NCBI GenBank assembly: GCA_035637315.1
Contig: DASPXK010000401.1
Location: forward strand, 1 to 8,082
DNA: 8,082 nucleotides
Reading direction: 5' to 3'
DNA from: DASPXK01 sp035637315
Lineage (GTDB): Bacteria > Chloroflexota > UBA6077 > JACCZL01
Shown: positions 5,419 through 8,082 of the stretch, in pieces
Numbering within the stretch: the first letter of the stretch is position 1
Layout of the letters: each line of letters begins with the position of its first letter
Notes under the pieces: generated by a model
The model's database searches: none
The model's input: the letters and a program-made list of their open reading frames with translations, nothing else
Told to the model about the DNA's origin: nothing
Position numbers and translations under genes: made by a program

Positions 5419-6719
5419 CACAGGGGGTCAGGGGTCAGGGGACCACGGGACGCGGGATCTCTGGCGTCCGAGTCACCGTCACCCAAGTCGTGGGTGGGAG
5501 GAGGCTGGCGCCTGGTGGAAGGGAGTGTGGATGTCCCGTCGCCCGGCACAGCAGGCAGGGCAACTGGCGCAGGCGACCCTCGGTGCGTGGATGACGTATC
5601 GTCCGCCGACCCCGCGAAGCGCACTTGTTCCTGGCCCCCGACCTCTGACGCGTGGTCCCTGATGAACGCCTCGACCATCTCGCGCGCATCGTCGTCGGAG
5701 TACTGGATCGGGGGGGACTTCATGAAATACGCCGACGGCCCCTCCAAGGTCCCCGAGATGCCTCGCCCGAGCGCGATCTTGACGCAGCGAACGGCGTCGA
5801 TCACCACGCCGGCCGAGTTGGGTGAGTCCCAGACTTCCAGTTTCAGTTCGATGTTGAGGGGTACGTCGCCGAAGGACCGGCCTTCCAGGCGGATGTAGGC
5901 CCACTTGCGGTCCTGCAGCCAGGGAACGTAGTCGCTCGGCCCGATGTAGACATTGTCGGAACCCATGTCGTACTCGAGCTGCGAGGTGACCGCGTTGGTC
6001 TTCGAGATCTTCTTCGACTCCAGTCGGGCCCGCTCCAGCATGTTGTAGAAGTCGGTATTGCCGCCCACGTTCAACTGGCTGGTGCGCTCCAACCGAACGC
6101 CTCGGTCGCGGAACAGCCGGGTCAAGACCCGGTGCGTGATCGTCGCGCCCACCTGTGATTTGATGTCGTCGCCAATCATGGGCAAGTTTCGATCGCGAAA
6201 CCGCTTCTGCCAATACTCCTCGCGGGCGATGAAGACCGGGATGCAGTTGACGAATCCGCACCCGGCCGACAGCACTTGCTCCACGTACCACTTGGTGGCC
6301 GTCTCGCTGCCGACGGGCAGATAGTTCACGACCACGTCGGTCTTGGTCTCCTTCAAGATGCCGACGATGTCGGCCGTCGAGCCGGGCGCCTTCTTGATCT
6401 TCTGCTGGAGGTAGTGTCCGAGCCCATCGTGGGTCATGCCTCGACGGACGGGCACGTCCAGCTTTGGCACATCTGAGAACACATACGTGTTGTTGGGCTC
6501 GGTGAAGATGGCCTCGGAGAGGTCCTTGCCCACCTTGTTGCCGTCGATGTCGAAAGCGGCGCTGAACTCGACGTCGCGGACGTGATAGCCCCCCAGGTTG
6601 ACGTGCATCAGCCCGGGTACCAGCTCATCGTCACGCGCATCGCGGTAGTAGCGGACGCCCTGGACCAGCGCCGAGGCGCAGTTCCCTACTCCAATGACCG
6701 CGACTCTTACTGCGCCCAT
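5418..6719 (-). CDS. ino1: Myo-inositol-1-phosphate (inositol-3-phosphate) synthase with extended C-terminal tail
   Basis: Cytosolic NAD-dependent enzyme that converts glucose 6-phosphate to 1L-myo-inositol 1-phosphate (= 1D-myo-inositol 3-phosphate), the substrate of the phosphatidyltransferase encoded downstream. 433 aa from ATG 6719, chosen because GGAGAGGAG lies 6 nt upstream and the Rossmann start follows at once. Seen: VIGVGNCAS (8-16, NAD loop), VNYLPVGSE (131-139), GDDIKSQVGATITHR (183-197), LNVGGNTDF (216-224), SKKISKTNAV (235-244), DRKWAYIRLEGRSFGDVPLN (270-289), EVWDSPNSAGVVIDA (295-309) and MKSPP (333-337). The match to the actinobacterial type is very close. That family usually ends near residue 355-360. 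Here about 75 extra residues, rich in Pro, Ser, Thr and Asp and apparently disordered, follow and run into the GGGGTCA repeat. The frame stays open upstream opposite prfB, but that part is not coding. Confidence 0.97.
   Translation of the reverse strand: MGAVRVAVIGVGNCASALVQGVRYYRDARDDELVPGLMHVNLGGYHVRDVEFSAAFDIDGNKVGKDLSEAIFTEPNNTYVFSDVPKLDVPVRRGMTHDGLGHYLQQKIKKAPGSTADIVGILKETKTDVVVNYLPVGSETATKWYVEQVLSAGCGFVNCIPVFIAREEYWQKRFRDRNLPMIGDDIKSQVGATITHRVLTRLFRDRGVRLERTSQLNVGGNTDFYNMLERARLESKKISKTNAVTSQLEYDMGSDNVYIGPSDYVPWLQDRKWAYIRLEGRSFGDVPLNIELKLEVWDSPNSAGVVIDAVRCVKIALGRGISGTLEGPSAYFMKSPPIQYSDDDAREMVEAFIRDHASEVGGQEQVRFAGSADDTSSTHRGSPAPVALPAVPGDGTSTLPSTRRQPPPTHDLGDGDSDARDPASRGPLTPDPL
5423..5441. 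repeat. GGGGTCA heptamer array / potential G-quadruplex at the ino1-acyltransferase junction
   Basis: The plus strand reads GGGGGTCA, GGGGTCA, GGGG, giving two full heptamers and a partial third, followed a few bases later by GGG (5447-5449). Runs of 5, 4, 4 and 3 G with short loops match the common quadruplex pattern. The G-rich strand is the template for the lipid genes, so their mRNA is C-rich here. The array encodes the last residues of Ino1 (PLTPDPL) and ends just before the acyltransferase B start. Confidence 0.75.
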
Positions 6720-6725
6720 TCCACG

Positions 6726-6734
6726 CTCCTCTCC
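6726..6734 (-). promoter_or_regulatory. Ribosome binding site of ino1
   Basis: GGAGAGGAG on the minus strand, 6 nt before ATG 6719, is the strongest Shine-Dalgarno sequence in the window. It settles the ino1 start against much longer open-frame alternatives reaching 7316. It suggests that translation of the operon is driven mainly from its first gene. I could not identify a convincing -10/-35 pair for ino1 in 6735-6800. Confidence 0.8.
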
Positions 6735-6800
6735 AATCGGGCAGGCTCGTACCGGAGGACGACTGGAGGCGGCGGGTAGTTCCCTATTCGCACGCAGGCG

Positions 6801-6823
6801 ACGCCCGAAGGGCGTGGTATCAT
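6801..6823 (+). promoter_or_regulatory. prfB: Probable prfB promoter: palindrome next to an extended -10
   Basis: TGGTATCAT at 6815-6823 matches an extended -10 (TGn then TATCAT, one mismatch), about 50 nt before the prfB start. It directly follows the perfect hairpin ACGCCC-GAA-GGGCGT (6801-6815), which takes up most of the spacer region. No consensus -35 is visible. The palindrome could be an operator or chance in GC-rich DNA. Confidence 0.45.
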
Positions 6824-6829
6824 CCTTGG

Positions 6830-6842
6830 GGCGCGCAGCGCC
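6830..6842 (+). other. Small hairpin in the prfB leader
   Basis: GGCGC-GCA-GCGCC is a perfect 5-bp stem with a 3-nt loop, just downstream of the proposed -10, so near the transcript 5' end. Too short for a firm role; it could stabilise the mRNA 5' end. Confidence 0.3.
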
Positions 6843-6872
6843 GTCAAGACCGTAACCCAAGGGCTCGAAACC

Positions 6873-7983
6873 ATGCAAGAGACGAAACAAGACCTGACCT
6901 CGTTGCGCGACCGCATCTCCTCGATCCTGGTGCGTCTTTGACGTCGCGGCCAAACAGCGCCGCATCGCGCAGCTGGAGTCCGCCTCAGGCGGACCAGACT
7001 TCTGGGATGATCCGGAGCGCGCCCAGGCCCTGATGAAGGACCTCGCGGCGCTCCGCGAGGAGATCGGCCCCTGGGTCGACTTGTCTGCGCGGGCCGAGGA
7101 CGCGAGCGTGCTGCTGGAGCTGGCCGCCGAGGCCAGCGACTCGGCCGCCCTCGCCGAGGCTGAGGCGGAGGCACGCGCCGTGGCCGAGCGACTCGAAGAG
7201 CTGGAATTCCAGCTCGTCCTATCCGGCCCGTATGACCGCGGCAACGCCCTGCTGGCTGTCCACGCGGGCTCTGGCGGCACCGAAGCGCAAGACTGGGCCG
7301 AGATGCTGCTGCGCATGTACTTACGATGGGCGGAGCGACGCGGCTACAAAACTGAGCTGCTGGACAAGACCGACGGCGAGGAGGCCGGGGTCAAGAGCGC
7401 GACGCTCGAGATCAAAGGCCCCTACGCCTACGGCTACCTGAGGAGCGAGCGCGGCATCCATCGCCTGGTGCGACTATCGCCGTTCGACCAGGCCCACCGC
7501 CGCCACACCTCGTTCGCCAAAGTCGAGGTGATGCCGGAAGTCGAAGGCGAGATCGCCATCGACATCCGACCCGAGGATATTAAGCTGGACACGTTCCGCT
7601 CGGGAGGTCCGGGCGGCCAGAACGTGAACAAGGTCAACACCGCCGTCCGGCTGACTCACCTACCGTCCGGCATCGTCGTGGAGCGCCAGACCGAGCGTTC
7701 ACAGCTCCAGAACCGCGAGACAGCGATGATGATGCTGCGCTCGAGGCTGCTGGAGCTGGAGCTGGAGCGGCGCGAGGCTGAACAGGCTGCGTTACGGGGA
7801 GAGCACGTCGAGGCCAGCTTTGGAAACCAGATCCGCCACTATGTGCTGCATCCCTACAAGCTGGTCAAAGACGAGCGCACGGGCCTGGAGACGACTGACG
7901 CCAACGCCGTGCTCGATGGCGACCTGGACGAGTTCATGCGCCGCTACTTAGCGTGGGCCGTCGGGCAGGACGGGCAGACGTAG
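6873..7983 (+). CDS. prfB: Peptide chain release factor 2, expressed by programmed +1 frameshift
   Basis: Class I release factor that recognises UGA and UAA in the ribosomal A site and triggers release of the finished protein. The coding sequence joins 6873-6938 and 6940-7983, giving 369 aa (E. coli RF2 has 365). The start ATG 6873 has AAGGG 9 nt upstream. After 22 codons the zero frame hits TGA at 6939-6941; the +1 frame continues without a break. Seen in order: the N-terminal coiled-coil domain with SGGPDFWDDPERAQ; AVHAGSGGTEAQDWAEML; the RF2-specific anticodon-mimic tripeptide SPF (202-204) in RLSPFDQAHRRHTSF; and GGPGGQNVNKV with the catalytic GGQ at 247-249. SPF rather than PxT identifies RF2, not RF1. 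Divergent from the lipid operon across a 153-nt gap. The frameshift makes it self-regulating: scarce RF2 slows termination at its own TGA and favours the shift. Confidence 0.98.
6927..6942 (+). promoter_or_regulatory. prfB: prfB programmed +1 frameshift site
   Basis: CTT TGA C (6936-6942) is the canonical RF2 slip site. The tRNA on CTT slips forward one base to TTT when the A-site UGA is decoded slowly, and the UGAC context is a poor stop. CTGGTG occupies the place, 3 nt upstream, where E. coli has the stimulatory AGGGGG. Only GGTG can pair with the 16S anti-Shine-Dalgarno, so the stimulator looks weaker than in E. coli. Confidence 0.95.
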
Positions 7984-8008
7984 AGTCAAGCAGGCTGGGA
8001 CCGCTAAG

Positions 8009-8082
8009 GTGAAGCAGCCAGGCGGGCCATCCTCGTGTTCGCTCTGCGGGCAGGGCCGGCTGGACACTTTCGCCGCCCTGCC
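8009..8082 (+). CDS. Start of an unidentified ORF with a CxxC motif (partial)
   Basis: An open frame begins at GTG 8009, 25 nt after the prfB stop, and runs off the window. The 24 codons visible include CSLCG, a CxxC pair that often marks a zinc-binding N-terminus. A GGGA lies about 8 nt upstream. Too little is seen to name a family. It could be cotranscribed with prfB. Confidence 0.4.
   Translation, partial: MKQPGGPSSCSLCGQGRLDTFAAL

Noticed and set aside
5068..5898. Plus-strand ORF of 276 aa across the ino1 / acyltransferase B junction
   Set aside because: Shadow of two real genes and spans their boundary; composition follows the complementary coding frames.
6939..6941. TGA in prfB as a nonsense mutation or sequencing error making a pseudogene
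   Set aside because: It is the TGA of the canonical CTT TGA C frameshift site at codon 23, and the +1 frame is intact to the end with SPF and GGQ.
6720..7316. N-terminal extension of the ino1 frame up to 7316 (about 199 residues)
   Set aside because: It lies opposite prfB, is rich in Ser/Ala/Arg with no domain, and the strong ribosome site before ATG 6719 marks the true start.

Overview
The window is GC-rich, densely packed bacterial DNA. I think it is most likely from the Chloroflexota (Thermomicrobia-like) or a related high-GC lineage. This rests on an inositol-phospholipid gene set of the type best known from Actinomycetota, a prfB gene that keeps the +1 frameshift site (which, as I recall, actinobacterial prfB genes usually lack), and short heptamer and palindromic repeats between genes. 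The assignment is inference, and an actinobacterium is not excluded.

Layout, left to right. Positions 1-1479 (minus) hold the N-terminal two thirds of a heavy-metal P1B-type ATPase, cut off by the window edge. It has CPD in place of the usual CPC membrane motif. Positions 1626-1701 (minus) are tRNA-Arg(CCG) with an encoded CCA and an extended -10 promoter. Positions 1743-6719 (minus) are one tightly packed gene block, transcribed in the order ino1, acyltransferase B, acyltransferase A, pimA, CDP-alcohol phosphatidyltransferase (phosphatidylinositol-phosphate synthase type). Positions 6720-6872 are a divergent promoter region. Positions 6873-7983 (plus) are prfB (release factor 2), interrupted by the canonical CTT TGA C frameshift site. 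Positions 8009-8082 (plus) hold the start of an unidentified ORF with a CxxC motif.

The five-gene block is a coherent phosphatidylinositol mannoside (PIM) pathway. Ino1 makes inositol 3-phosphate from glucose 6-phosphate. The phosphatidyltransferase joins it to CDP-diacylglycerol. A phosphatase not seen here would remove the phosphate. PimA adds mannose, and LpxL/PatA-type acyltransferases add an acyl chain. Two tandem acyltransferase genes are present, and one (acyltransferase A) has lost the acidic residue of its HX4D catalytic motif.

The most unusual structural feature is at the gene junctions. Four of them carry short repeats: a GGGGTCA heptamer array (ino1 / acyltransferase B), a 19-bp perfect palindrome (between the acyltransferases), a 7-nt periodic AGTCCAA array with an inverted half (acyltransferase A / pimA), and a GTTGAAC pair (phosphatidyltransferase / tRNA). 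Three of these run into coding ends and appear to supply stop codons, C-terminal tails or spurious N-terminal extensions. No gene-free stretch exceeds 300 bases. I saw no CRISPR array, insertion sequence or transposase.
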